Numbered from the stretch's first letter, positions 20,419 through 29,302 are shown. The stretch is 64,000 nt of DNA from Noviherbaspirillum sp. Root189 (GCF_001428545.1 NZ_LMHZ01000013.1:1217-65216), one strand, 5' to 3'. The notes: a model not told the origin generated them from the letters alone. A program made the numbers and translations.

Positions 20419-20479
20419 TAAAGCTTCCTCTCCACGCGGCTTCGCCATTGAAGCCTTTAAATAAACATGCAATTCGATT

Positions 20480-20495
20480 AGCAGAAGGCATGCCA
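20480..20495 (-). promoter_or_regulatory. Probable sigma-54 promoter of nirB
   Basis: Minus strand TGGCATGCCTTCTGCT: the GG of -24 and GC of -12 are separated by exactly 10 bases and 14 of 16 positions match TGGCACRNNNNTTGCW. The predicted start is near 20469, about 50 bases before the nirB ATG. Confidence 0.55.
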
Positions 20496-20535
20496 GCCGG
20501 TTTGGGAGGTAAATGCACTGCGATGATGAGGGGAT

Positions 20536-20552
20536 TGCACCCGCAAGGTGCA
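20536..20552. promoter_or_regulatory. NtrC-type binding site between nirB and narK
   Basis: TGCACC-CGCAA-GGTGCA is a perfect 17-base dyad matching the NtrC consensus (TGCACC-N5-GGTGCA). It lies about 75 bases upstream of the predicted nirB start and about 127 upstream of the predicted narK start, so one enhancer could serve both divergent sigma-54 promoters. NtrC itself is not in the window. Confidence 0.7.
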
Positions 20553-20644
20553 TGCGTGGTCGTCACGATGCCATTTCGCGCATTACGCACCACGAAAGGC
20601 TCTTTAAAACGGGGCATGACGGGGGTCTTGGTGCATAAAAGCAG

Positions 20645-20660
20645 TGGCACAGGGCTTGCA
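20645..20660 (+). promoter_or_regulatory. Sigma-54 promoter of narK
   Basis: TGGCACAGGGCTTGCA matches all defined positions of the -24/-12 consensus. Predicted transcription start is near 20671, giving a leader of about 34 bases. The same 16 bases occur before nrtA at 32597-32612 on the other strand. Confidence 0.85.
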
Positions 20661-20704
20661 TTACCTCAGCCAAGTTTCTATCCCCTCTGGTGCAAAGGAG
20701 CATC

Positions 20705-21919
20705 GTGAAAACAACGTCGTTTTGGAAGGCGGGACATACGCCTACCCTGCTCGCTTCATTCTTTTATTTCGATCTCAGCTTCATGGTCTGGGTGCTGCTC
20801 GGGCCACTTGCCGTACAGATTTCGAAAGACCTCGGACTCACACCCGCACAGAAAGGCCTGATGGTGGCGACACCGTTGCTGGCCGGCGCTCTGCTACGCA
20901 TTGTGATGGGAGTACTGGTCGACCATCTCAAACCGAAAAAGGCGGGCGCCATTGGTCAGGTGATCGTGATGTTGGGACTGGCATGGGCCTGGCTGGGAAG
21001 TATCAAGAGTTACGAAGCGATGTTGACGCTCGGCCTGCTGCTCGGTGTCGCCGGTGCTGCCTTCGCCGTCGCGCTACCGCTGGCGTCGCGCTGGTATCCG
21101 CCTGAACACCAGGGCACCGCGCTGGGTATCGCGGGTGCCGGAAATTCTGGCACCGCCTTTGCCGCACTGTTCGCACCTACCCTGGCGATTGCCTATGGCT
21201 GGCAGAATGTATTTGGCCTTTGCCTGATTCCGCTGGGCGTCGCTTTCCTTGTCTACATGGTTTTTGCAAAGGACTCGCCAGGCGCACCGCCTGCGAAATC
21301 CATTACAGAGTATCTCCATGTGCTGAAGGACAGGGATGCGTGGTGGTTCATGTTTTTCTATGCTGTCACGTTCGGCGGCTTTTCCGGCCTTGCCTCTTCA
21401 CTGACGATTTACTTCAATGGCCAGTACGGGCTCTCACCGGTGACCGCAGGCTACTTCACCGCAGCCTGCGTGTTCGCAGGTTCCATGGTGCGTCCGGTAG
21501 GCGGCATCATCGCAGACCGGATTGGCGGCATCAAGACCTTGTCGCTCATGTATGTGCTGGCTGGCACTTTCCTGTTCATTGCCAGCCTGGGCATGCAGTC
21601 CTATGTCGCTGCGCTGGTCGTCTTCGTGCTCGCGATGCTGGCGCTCGGCACCGGCAATGGCGCGGTATTCCAGCTGGTGCCGCAGCGCTTTCGCAAGGAG
21701 ATCGGCGTGATGACCGGTCTGGTCGGCATGGCGGGCGGCATTGGCGGCTTTTACCTGGCGTCCAGCCTGGGATATTCAAAGCAGGTTACTGGCAGCTATC
21801 AACTCGGCCTGACTATTTTTTCCGCGCTTGCGGTCTCCGCACTGGTCGGTCTGTCGTACGTGAAAAATCGCTGGCGCACGACGTGGGGCAGCGCCGCGAT
21901 GACAACCGCCAAGATTTGA
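20705..21919 (+). CDS. narK: Nitrate/nitrite transporter, MFS (NarK/NasA type)
   Basis: 404 aa from GTG 20705 (MKTTSFWKAGHTPTLLASFF), which has AAGGAG four bases upstream; a GTG at 20690 is also in frame but has no ribosome binding site. About 12 membrane segments. The nitrate-signature-type glycine stretches are visible: GAGNSGTAFAALFAPTLA and GMAGGIGGFYLASSLGYS. Imports nitrate (perhaps exports nitrite) for NasA. Divergent from nirB; controlled by the sigma-54 promoter at 20645. The window also has a nitrate ABC transporter, so uptake is doubled. Confidence 0.92.
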   Translation: MKTTSFWKAGHTPTLLASFFYFDLSFMVWVLLGPLAVQISKDLGLTPAQKGLMVATPLLAGALLRIVMGVLVDHLKPKKAGAIGQVIVMLGLAWAWLGSIKSYEAMLTLGLLLGVAGAAFAVALPLASRWYPPEHQGTALGIAGAGNSGTAFAALFAPTLAIAYGWQNVFGLCLIPLGVAFLVYMVFAKDSPGAPPAKSITEYLHVLKDRDAWWFMFFYAVTFGGFSGLASSLTIYFNGQYGLSPVTAGYFTAACVFAGSMVRPVGGIIADRIGGIKTLSLMYVLAGTFLFIASLGMQSYVAALVVFVLAMLALGTGNGAVFQLVPQRFRKEIGVMTGLVGMAGGIGGFYLASSLGYSKQVTGSYQLGLTIFSALAVSALVGLSYVKNRWRTTWGSAAMTTAKI

Positions 21920-22052
21920 ACCTGCTTCTGGATGGTTAGAGTACAGTGCATGAAACGGATGACGCAGATGATATGGACGATGTAGATGAAGTCATCAGTT
22001 TCATCCGCGTTTTCCTGTCACTGATATCGCCGCCGACCTCACTATCCAGACA

Positions 22053-23756
22053 ATGCCACTTTCCGTACTGACGGGCTACGCTTCCCGTACCGGCCTGCGC
22101 GAGCGCAATGAAGACTTCGTCGGCATGGCCACGCCCGAAGAACCGGACCTGTCCACCAAAGGCATGCTCGCCGCCATTGCCGACGGTATTTCAGGCAATG
22201 CAGGCGGGCGGGAAGCCGCTGAGTACACAGTGCGCGGACTGCTCACCGATTACTTTGCGACACCCGACACCTGGCCAGTAACACAGGCGATGGATCGCGT
22301 TCTGAAGGCGATCAACAGCTGGGTGCAGGCGCAGGGGGCAAAAAACCGGGAACTCGCCGGCATGGCAACCACGCTGACCGCTGTCGTGCTGCGCGGCAGA
22401 TTCTATTACTTCGCCCATGTCGGCGACACGCGCTTATACCTGCTGCGTGGCGGCACGCTCACACGCCTGACGACCGATCATGTATGGGATCGTCCGGAAA
22501 TGCAGCACGTGCTCACGCGCGCAATCGGCCTGGATTCGCGCCTCGCCGTCGACCATGGCATGGGTGAATTGCGTGAACGCGATGTTTTCCTCCTCGCCTC
22601 CGACGGCGTGTGGGGATGGATGAGCGAATACGACATCACCCATGCACTGTCGGCGCTGGCCATGGACCAGACCAGTGCCGAGGCGGCGGCAGACCTGCTC
22701 GTGGACCAGGCGCTGCAGGCGGGTTCCACCGACAATTGCAGCGCGCTGGTTTTGCGCGTGCTTGCACTGCCGGAAGAAAACCTGCGGGACGCGCTGTCCA
22801 GCTCACAGCAGCTGCCGGTGCCGCCGCGTCTGAAGCCCGGTCAGGAGCTGGACGACTATCGAGTCGAAGACATCATCCATGCGTCACAAGCGACGCTGCT
22901 CTATCGCGTCGTCGAACTGAAGTCGGGACGCCAGCTGGTTCTCAAAACCCTGCATCCCGATCGGGCCGATAATCCCCACGAGCGCTCCGCATTCGCGCAT
23001 GAGGAATGGCTGGCGAAACGCGTTGTCGCACGTTTCTTTCCCCAGGTCATTGTGCCGGAGCAAAAGAGTTATCTGTACTACCTCAGCACCTGGCATGAGG
23101 GGCGGACGCTGCAACAAAAGCTTGACGCGGGCGGTCACTTCACGGCGCCGGAAGCGGTTGCACTTGGAGAGAAGCTGGTGCGCGCAGTTGGCGCGCTGCA
23201 TCGGCGCAGTATCCTGCATCGGGATATCAAGCCGTCGAATGTGCACCTGGGTACCGATGGGGAATTGCGTTTACTCGACCTGGGCGTAGCGCTATCGGAT
23301 TTCGACAAGGAAGACGGCGTCACGGCGCCGCAGGCCGGCACGCCGTCTTTCCTCGCGCCGGAGCAATTCGAGAATGCTCCTCCCTCGCGTCAGACCGATG
23401 TGTATGCGGCCGGCGTCACCATCTACACCATGCTCACGCGTCATTTTCCTTATGGAGAGATCGAGCCCTTCCAGCGACCGCGCTTCGCTGAACCAGTCCC
23501 GGCCAGTCGCTACCGGCCCGACCTGCCGCACTGGCTTGACAGCGTGCTGCACAAAGCCGTGGCGCGCAATCCTGCCGAACGCTTTGAGACCGCCGAAGAA
23601 TTTCTGATTGCGCTGGAGCGCGGTGCCAGCAACCCCTTGCCTGCACGCGGCGTGACGCCGCTTGCCAGGCGCGATCCCGCAGGTCTCTGGCGTGCCATCG
23701 CCGTCATTTCGATTGTGCTGAATTTGCTGCTGCTGTATCTGCTGGTGGTACGGTAA
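22053..23756 (+). CDS. PP2C phosphatase fused to Ser/Thr protein kinase, membrane anchored
   Basis: 567 aa. N-terminal PP2C domain (1-250): GLRERNEDFVG, AIADGISGNAGG, GDTRLYLLRGG and ASDGVWGW supply the metal-binding aspartates. Kinase domain (270-535): VLKTL lysine, LHRDIKPSN catalytic loop, DLG in place of DFG, and GTPSFLAPEQF. One C-terminal membrane helix (about 545-566) ends the protein, so both domains are cytoplasmic. It follows narK by 133 bases in the same direction, and such fusions beside nitrate assimilation genes are recurrent in betaproteobacteria as I recall. Substrate unknown; transport or reductase control is an inference. Confidence 0.9.
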   Translation: MPLSVLTGYASRTGLRERNEDFVGMATPEEPDLSTKGMLAAIADGISGNAGGREAAEYTVRGLLTDYFATPDTWPVTQAMDRVLKAINSWVQAQGAKNRELAGMATTLTAVVLRGRFYYFAHVGDTRLYLLRGGTLTRLTTDHVWDRPEMQHVLTRAIGLDSRLAVDHGMGELRERDVFLLASDGVWGWMSEYDITHALSALAMDQTSAEAAADLLVDQALQAGSTDNCSALVLRVLALPEENLRDALSSSQQLPVPPRLKPGQELDDYRVEDIIHASQATLLYRVVELKSGRQLVLKTLHPDRADNPHERSAFAHEEWLAKRVVARFFPQVIVPEQKSYLYYLSTWHEGRTLQQKLDAGGHFTAPEAVALGEKLVRAVGALHRRSILHRDIKPSNVHLGTDGELRLLDLGVALSDFDKEDGVTAPQAGTPSFLAPEQFENAPPSRQTDVYAAGVTIYTMLTRHFPYGEIEPFQRPRFAEPVPASRYRPDLPHWLDSVLHKAVARNPAERFETAEEFLIALERGASNPLPARGVTPLARRDPAGLWRAIAVISIVLNLLLLYLLVVR

Positions 23757-23783
23757 GCACCAAGCAATACGTTCCCACGTTGT

Positions 23784-24902
23784 TCAGGCCGCAAGTCCGA
23801 CTTCTTCCAGCTTCTTTCGGTATAGGGCGGCGACCAGATCCGACTGCGTGACCATTCCCACCAGGCGCCGTCGCTCGTCGACCACTGGCAAATGGTGAAA
23901 GCCCTCATCTGAAAACAGCGGCACCAGTTCGACTACCGTATTGTCGGGTTTTGCAGTTTGCACACGCGTGGTCATGATGTCGCGCACGGTTTCCTGGCCG
24001 CGCAGCCTTGGTCGTCCGCCATCAGGACCCGCGACAAGGTCACGCAGGGTCACGATACCAATCAGTCCCTGGAAAGAATTCACCACGGGCAGCGCATGCA
24101 ATTCATGACGAGTCAGCAGATTCCATACCTGCGTCGGTGTCATCTCGGGCCGTGCAATGATCAGGTCACGCGACATGATGTCGCTACAGCGGATTTCTCC
24201 TGTGCGGCGGCTATAGGCGCGTAATTCGGCCTGTCGAAAAATTTCTTCAAGGTCGTCTTCGTTGACGTCGATCAGCTCATCATAGGCCCTGACCGCCGCA
24301 TCAAGGTCGGCACGGGTAAACCCGAGTCGTTCAACCGGGCGAAGATCCGTGGTGCCATGCCGGTTACCCACGTGATGCGCCTGGTGCGGATAACGGCGGC
24401 GCAGCAGGTTATTGAATATCAGCGCAGCGAGCAACAGAAATGCCGAGTTGACCGCGACCGGGGTAATGGCAAACTGATATCCAAGTGAGGTAACGGCCGG
24501 ACCACCGAGCACCGCGGTCAGTGCAATCGCGCCACCAGGCGGATGCAGGCAGCGCAGGCTGAACATGGCTGCGATGGCCAATGCACCGGCCATCGCGGCG
24601 GCAATAAACGGTGCTTCGATCCAGCGCGCGCAGGTAACCCCGATGAGCGCCGATACGATGTTGCCTCCGATAATCGACCATGGTTGGGCGAGAGGGCTTG
24701 CGGGCGCCGCGAACAGCAACACGGCGGATGCGCCCAACGGCGCAATGAACCAGGGATTGATTTCTCCAAAGACGGTATGACTGAGCCACTGCGCCATCAG
24801 CAAGCCGACACAGGCTCCGATGCCGGCCACGATTTTCTCGCGGCGTGCCGCAAGGATAGGTGCCGGCACGAATCCTTTCAGCCAGGCCAGAAAATCATTC
24901 AT
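23784..24902 (-). CDS. HPP-family membrane protein with two CBS domains
   Basis: 372 aa from ATG 24902 (MNDFLAWLKGFVP), with GGAAG upstream. The N-terminal 180 residues have about five membrane helices and the LHPPGGAIALTAVLGG motif that names the HPP family. The C-terminus carries a CBS pair (SRDLIIARPEMTPTQVWNLL and VRDIMTTRVQTAKPDNTVVE), a nucleotide-sensing module. HPP proteins act in nitrite transport in cyanobacteria and algae; here the neighbours (nirBD, narK) make a role in nitrite movement a reasonable inference. Convergent with the kinase gene, divergent from the MarR gene. Confidence 0.88.
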   Translation of the reverse strand: MNDFLAWLKGFVPAPILAARREKIVAGIGACVGLLMAQWLSHTVFGEINPWFIAPLGASAVLLFAAPASPLAQPWSIIGGNIVSALIGVTCARWIEAPFIAAAMAGALAIAAMFSLRCLHPPGGAIALTAVLGGPAVTSLGYQFAITPVAVNSAFLLLAALIFNNLLRRRYPHQAHHVGNRHGTTDLRPVERLGFTRADLDAAVRAYDELIDVNEDDLEEIFRQAELRAYSRRTGEIRCSDIMSRDLIIARPEMTPTQVWNLLTRHELHALPVVNSFQGLIGIVTLRDLVAGPDGGRPRLRGQETVRDIMTTRVQTAKPDNTVVELVPLFSDEGFHHLPVVDERRRLVGMVTQSDLVAALYRKKLEEVGLAA

Positions 24903-24934
24903 ACAATTTCTTCCGCAACAATTCAAAGTCGCGA

Positions 24935-24947
24935 AATATAGCATATT
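24935..24947. promoter_or_regulatory. Palindrome in the HPP/MarR divergent promoter region
   Basis: AATAT-AGC-ATATT is a perfect 13-base dyad between the two divergent starts (24902 and 24986) and overlaps likely -10 sequence on both strands. MarR proteins usually bind such AT-rich dyads and control their own divergent promoter. Short and AT-rich, so chance is possible. Confidence 0.35.
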
Positions 24948-24985
24948 GTGATACATTCAGCGGCAACCCGACTTGCCTGACTGAC

Positions 24986-25432
24986 ATGGCCTCGAAAACT
25001 CCAAAGCAAACCACAACGCCGTTCACCAAGGAACAGTACGAGGCCTTATCGGAATTCCGCTACCAGTTGCGTCGCTTTCTGCATTTTAGTGAAACCGCGG
25101 CACGCGCGGAGGGAATTACACCATTGCAATACCAGCTGCTGCTGCAAATCCGCGGCTTCCCCGGGCGCGACTGGGCACTGGTCGGTGAACTGGCGGAGCG
25201 TCTGCAAATGAAGCCACATGGTATGGCAGCACTATTGTCGCGTTGTGAAGAAAGCGGCCTGATTTCACGTACACAAAGCGCAACCGACCGGCGGCAAGTC
25301 GAGATACGGTTGCGGCCCGTTGCGCAACGCATTCTTGAGCGACTCGCAAGCCTGCATGCCGCCGAACTGAAATCCTTGCAGGGAACATTCCGCGTTGCAC
25401 GCATCACGGCATTTAACGATGAGGACAGCTAG
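24986..25432 (+). CDS. MarR-family transcriptional regulator
   Basis: 148 aa from ATG 24986 (MASKTPKQTTTPFTKEQYEA). Winged helix-turn-helix: GITPLQYQLLLQIRGFPGRD, then LAERLQMKPHGMAALLSRCEESGLISR as recognition region and TDRRQVEIRLRPVAQRI as the wing. Dimer-forming ends. Divergent from the HPP-CBS gene with an 83-base shared promoter region holding a palindrome, so it may regulate that gene. The effector is not predictable. The ribosome binding site is weak. Confidence 0.85.
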   Translation: MASKTPKQTTTPFTKEQYEALSEFRYQLRRFLHFSETAARAEGITPLQYQLLLQIRGFPGRDWALVGELAERLQMKPHGMAALLSRCEESGLISRTQSATDRRQVEIRLRPVAQRILERLASLHAAELKSLQGTFRVARITAFNDEDS

Positions 25433-25458
25433 AACGATGCTGGATGGCGGCATAACAA

Positions 25459-25491
25459 AATGCGGATCGCCCTGCAAAGGCGATCCGCATT
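25459..25491 (-). terminator. Terminator of the metal-uptake operon
   Basis: Perfect 13-bp inverted repeat AATGCGGATCGCC (25459-25471) and GGCGATCCGCATT (25479-25491). On the minus strand, past the permease stop, it is followed by TTGTT; it lies between convergent genes and may serve both. Confidence 0.65.
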
Positions 25492-25543
25492 CAAGAGTGC
25501 AACAGCCGCCACGCAGCCACATGCAGTGACGACGCGTTAATTG

Positions 25544-26332
25544 CTATTCAGCGAATGTTGTTTTCGCGCCATGGGACTTCGACGGACCAAAGCCATAGAC
25601 CACCATCGCCAGCGCCGCCAAGCACCAGACGATCAATGCACCTGACGGCAGGTCGTACACCGTCGACAGCACCAGTCCCATTCCATACCCGGCAATACCG
25701 ACCGCATAGGCAATCGCCAATCGGAGCGGCCCAGGGTAGTGCCGTGCCGCAAGGCCGGGAACAATCAGGCTGGCGAATACGAGATACACCCCCACCAGTT
25801 GCACCGAGATGGTGACGGCAAGCGCGAACAACAAATAAAAGCCAAGACGTCCCTGTGCCTGCTTGTTACGCAGCCCGAAAATAACGATTGCAATGAGTGC
25901 CGTTGCAATAGCTGGTACCGCAAGCTGATCGTAGCGGACCCATAGAATCTGTCCCGCCAGCAGATCACGCAGATGCTCCCCCCCATGCGGATTGTGTGCG
26001 AGCAGCAGCAAACTACCCGTGGCAGCCAGGACAAAGAGGACGCCGATCTGCGCTTCCTGCACCTCCGGCCAGCGTTTCTCGGTCCATGTCAGCAGAAATG
26101 CGCCAAGAATGGCAGCGGTCCCGGCTGCCAGTTGTACTAGCCATCCCTGGTCCAGATCAGCCATGCCGGCAATGATCACCCCCAACGCCGCGATCTGTGC
26201 AATGGCAAGGTCGATAAAGACAATACCTCGCTTCAGCACTTGCACGCCGAGTGGAACATGCGTCATCAACACCAGCACACCGGCCACGAATGCCGGTGCA
26301 ACAATACTCAGGTCAATGGCATCCGGATTCAT
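25544..26332 (-). CDS. znuB: Metal ABC transporter permease, ABC-3 (ZnuB) family
   Basis: 262 aa from ATG 26332 (MNPDAIDLSIVAPAFVAGVL), which overlaps the binding-protein stop as ATGA; the open frame continues 42 codons upstream but only by reading into that gene. About eight membrane helices; the conserved FIDLAIAQIAALGVI and VYLVFASLIVPGLAA segments of ABC-3 permeases are visible. Moves zinc or manganese across the inner membrane. The ATPase (ZnuC) that must energise it is not encoded in the operon. Confidence 0.85.
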   Translation of the reverse strand: MNPDAIDLSIVAPAFVAGVLVLMTHVPLGVQVLKRGIVFIDLAIAQIAALGVIIAGMADLDQGWLVQLAAGTAAILGAFLLTWTEKRWPEVQEAQIGVLFVLAATGSLLLLAHNPHGGEHLRDLLAGQILWVRYDQLAVPAIATALIAIVIFGLRNKQAQGRLGFYLLFALAVTISVQLVGVYLVFASLIVPGLAARHYPGPLRLAIAYAVGIAGYGMGLVLSTVYDLPSGALIVWCLAALAMVVYGFGPSKSHGAKTTFAE

Positions 26333-27234
26333 TTCGCCGCTTCCAGAAGCCGGCGGAGGGTATCGTCGAACACCCCGAACAGATCCTTTGCCTGATCGTT
26401 TCCGCCCACGGTAAACGGCACGACCACGGCGGGGATTTGCGCATGATCGGAAAGCCATTGTGAAGGCCGACCATCCTGGTAAGCGGCACGTATCACCATC
26501 CTGGCTGGCTCACGCTGCAACTGGCTGACCAGGCCGGACAGATGCGCGACACTCGGCTCTACACCCGGCTTTGGTTCCAGCGTTGCGATACTGCGCATGC
26601 CAAGCCAGTTCAGCAGATAAGCCATGTTCTTGTGATGTTCGACGACGGCAACGCCTTTCAGAGGAGCACCCTGCTGCGTCCATTTCTGGATCGCCGCATT
26701 CCAGCGCATGGAAAAGTCTTTGTGCCTTGCCTGGTAATAGGTCGCATTGGCGGCATCGATCTGGCTCAGGCGCTGCACCAGCACATCGGCAACACGGGCA
26801 ATGTTGCGTGGATCTTGCTGGATGTGCGGATTGCCCGCCGCATGCACGTCGCCGTCGCTGCGGTCCAGGCGCGTGGGGATGTCCAGGCGCGGAACCTGCA
26901 TCCCGGCATCGAGATATCCCGGCTGCCCTGGAGCAATCTTTGGATTGCCGGATTGTTGCAGTAATACCGGCAGCCAGCCGACTTCCAGATCGAGTCCGGT
27001 GCACACCAGCAAATCGGCATTTCGCGTGCGCGCGATCAGACTGGGGCGTGCTTCGATGCGGTGCGGGTCCTGCATGGCGGTCGTGGCGCTGGAGGCCTTG
27101 ACCTTGTCACCACCGATTTCAGTTGCCAGTGCCGCCCACTCCGGTTCGCATGCCAGAATATTCACGATCGCATGGGATGCCGACGAGACGGTCAGCGACA
27201 CTGCCGCCATCAGGAATAGAAACGTATTTTTCAT
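26329..27234 (-). CDS. znuA: Metal ABC transporter substrate-binding protein, ZnuA family
   Basis: 301 aa from ATG 27234 (MKNTFLFLMAAVSLTVSSASHA signal peptide, cleavage near 22), with AGGTG upstream. Metal ligands of cluster A-I proteins are recognisable: His in MQDPHRIEARPSL, His in GNPHIQQDP, the histidines of VVEHHKNMAYLL and an acid in AAYQDGRPS. There is no long His-rich loop, so manganese or zinc both remain possible; three histidines favour zinc. Periplasmic. Follows the outer-membrane gene by 9 bases. Confidence 0.87.
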   Translation of the reverse strand: MKNTFLFLMAAVSLTVSSASHAIVNILACEPEWAALATEIGGDKVKASSATTAMQDPHRIEARPSLIARTRNADLLVCTGLDLEVGWLPVLLQQSGNPKIAPGQPGYLDAGMQVPRLDIPTRLDRSDGDVHAAGNPHIQQDPRNIARVADVLVQRLSQIDAANATYYQARHKDFSMRWNAAIQKWTQQGAPLKGVAVVEHHKNMAYLLNWLGMRSIATLEPKPGVEPSVAHLSGLVSQLQREPARMVIRAAYQDGRPSQWLSDHAQIPAVVVPFTVGGNDQAKDLFGVFDDTLRRLLEAAK

Positions 27235-27243
27235 GGCGAGCAC

Positions 27244-28689
27244 CTAGAACGAATGTGAGCCGTGCGCACCCAGGCTCATGATGTATTGAAGGAAGATCTG
27301 GTTGTCGCTTGTTCCTGGCCGCGATTTATCCTGCGCCAGCTGCAGCCGCAAGCGGCTGAACTCGGATGGGGAATAGTCGACCATGACGCTGGAGCGTCTC
27401 GGATCGTAGGAAGCCAGACGCGGGAAGTCGGCGGTGGATAAGGTTCCGTTGCTGACCAGTCCGATACCAGGTGTGCCTGAGGACAGCCTGTCATAACGCA
27501 GGCCGACACGCCACATCGGCATGAACTGATAGATACCCTGCAGGTACCAGCCTGACTGGGCCGACGCATACGTATCAGCAAGGGCGAGCCCTGCCGTATC
27601 GAATGCCAGCGTGCCTTTTTCCCTGCGACGGAAATATTCTCCCTGCAGCTTGAAGTTGGTCTGGGTGGCATTGCCACTGGGCGCCCACTTATAGACGCCA
27701 TCGAGGATCCAAGTATTGGCACGACCGCTGAATGCGTTGACGACGGCGCCATCCGCGCTATCTACATCTTCATACGAGCGGTCGGTTGCACCAGTTCGCA
27801 GATACGAGACGCCGGCACGCCAGCTGGCATTCTCGCCGATGTCATCGCCGATATGCGCAAAGAGTGCGGTGGCACCAACCCCATTCTTGTTACGGTCATT
27901 GCCAGGGAAATTACTACCATTTCCTGCTTCCAGACCAAATTCAAGGAAGCGGTCAGTCGGCGCTAACCATTTAAGCTGTAACCCGTCGGTTCTGTACTGA
28001 CCGCCAAAGAATGCCTGGTAAGCGAGCGGCGCATCGACAAAATCCCAGGCGTGGGTATGGATGCTGTTGAGATAGCCGATCGACGACAGCATGCGCCCCC
28101 CTTTCAGGTTCACGCCGTTCGACAAGCTCCTGGTCTGCACGAACGCCTCTTCAACACCAACGCTGTCGTCGGGCGCAAGGGCAAAGGTCAGTTGCCCGGC
28201 GAAAGTGGGATCGATATTGGCGCGGAGCGTAATTTCAGATTCGCCGAGACTGAAGTTGCGGCTGCCCGGGCCAACTTCTTCGCCGCCCGGCACAAAGCCC
28301 TGGATACGGGCCTGTTGTGGATCCTTCGACAGGCGAGAATACGTCCCTCCGAGGATCGCCGAGATACCGGGGTTGAAAGTGTTTGCTGGACCGGTCGACG
28401 CAGCCGCCATCGGCGACGCCGCCGCCACACTTTGAGAGTTCGAAACCGACGATGTGGCGGCCGTTGCCGGTACCGGTGCGTTGCCATTGGCTATTGCAGG
28501 CGGTTGCGCCTGCGCTGCCTGCAGACGCTGTTCGAGCGACCGGATGCGAGCTTCGTAATCCTGCTTCATCTGTCGGATTTCATCACGCATCTGGGCAATG
28601 TCCTGATCGGTCGCGGCCAACGACGGCAAAGGCGACAAGGATGCATAGGCGACAGCAAGCGCTGTCGCCAACGTGGTTCGTTTCAACAT
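27244..28689 (-). CDS. Outer-membrane beta-barrel (porin-like) with N-terminal coiled coil, metal operon
   Basis: 481 aa from ATG 28689 (MLKRTTLATALAVAYASLSP signal peptide), with AGGA upstream. Residues 27-60 form a heptad coiled coil (IAQMRDEIRQMKQDYEARIR), then an Ala/Ser/Pro linker, then a barrel with alternating aromatic strands and terminal Phe, the outer-membrane insertion signal. It is not a TonB-dependent receptor (no plug seen). Position just before the ZnuA-type gene suggests outer-membrane metal passage. I do not know a family name. Confidence 0.72.
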   Translation of the reverse strand: MLKRTTLATALAVAYASLSPLPSLAATDQDIAQMRDEIRQMKQDYEARIRSLEQRLQAAQAQPPAIANGNAPVPATAATSSVSNSQSVAAASPMAAASTGPANTFNPGISAILGGTYSRLSKDPQQARIQGFVPGGEEVGPGSRNFSLGESEITLRANIDPTFAGQLTFALAPDDSVGVEEAFVQTRSLSNGVNLKGGRMLSSIGYLNSIHTHAWDFVDAPLAYQAFFGGQYRTDGLQLKWLAPTDRFLEFGLEAGNGSNFPGNDRNKNGVGATALFAHIGDDIGENASWRAGVSYLRTGATDRSYEDVDSADGAVVNAFSGRANTWILDGVYKWAPSGNATQTNFKLQGEYFRRREKGTLAFDTAGLALADTYASAQSGWYLQGIYQFMPMWRVGLRYDRLSSGTPGIGLVSNGTLSTADFPRLASYDPRRSSVMVDYSPSEFSRLRLQLAQDKSRPGTSDNQIFLQYIMSLGAHGSHSF

Positions 28690-28766
28690 GTTCGTTCCTG
28701 ATAGATGTATAGAGTCACGCCCGGCACGCATGCCGTGTCGGGTCGAGGTAAAGGCAATACAAGGGC

Positions 28767-29144
28767 TCAGGAATGAACGGGGGGTGCGCGTGAGTCGAAT
28801 AATCGACCGGCTGGCGGAAGGGGTTTAGTGCGTGGCTTGCCGGCAGGTGCTTCGTTCGGCAAAACAAGCTGCGTCATCGTTGCCGGTGAACCGGTCAGGC
28901 CCGAACCGATTGCGGCGAAGGAAAGGCATTGTTTACACTGCAGTTCCTTGAGCAGATGTTCGTGCCTGGAATCATTCAGACTACCGTCGGCCGAAATATG
29001 CGAAATCGCATGCACAATGCCAAGCTGCTGCGACAGCAGCAGGAAACAGGCAAAGGCGAGATGCGCAAAAACGCGACGGACGTTCACTGGACGGGCAAGT
29101 AAATTTGAAATGTGGCTTGATGAAGCGGCCGGGGTAACTGCCAC
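28767..29144 (-). CDS. Small exported protein of unknown function, metal operon
   Basis: 125 aa. A single hydrophobic stretch (VFAHLAFACFLLLSQQLGIVHA, about 25-46) could be a late signal sequence. After it come His residues (HAISHI, RHEHLLKEL) and a C-K-Q-C pair, plausible metal or disulfide ligands. The C-terminus is Pro-rich. It is the first gene of orf125-porin-znuA-znuB, 77 bases ahead of the porin gene. Function unknown; the context suggests metal handling. Confidence 0.6.
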   Translation of the reverse strand: MAVTPAASSSHISNLLARPVNVRRVFAHLAFACFLLLSQQLGIVHAISHISADGSLNDSRHEHLLKELQCKQCLSFAAIGSGLTGSPATMTQLVLPNEAPAGKPRTKPLPPAGRLFDSRAPPVHS

Positions 29145-29270
29145 TCGATGTAAGAAACAATAACTGTCGGGTAGTTTAGCGTAAATAATCCCCCGGACGA
29201 TAGCAGAGTTTGCGCCGCCATCAGCATGAATACCAGCGAACCTGGTGCTGTGCGCTCACGGCCCTGCGAT

Positions 29271-29302
29271 AAAAAAGCGGCGAAGAATCGCTTCTCCGCC
29301 GC
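29271..29302 (-). terminator. Terminator of the nrtABC operon
   Basis: GCGGCG (29277-29282) pairs with CGCCGC (29297-29302), extended by AAGA/TTCT around a small loop. On the minus strand, after the ATPase stop, the hairpin is followed by TTTTTT. Confidence 0.85.
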
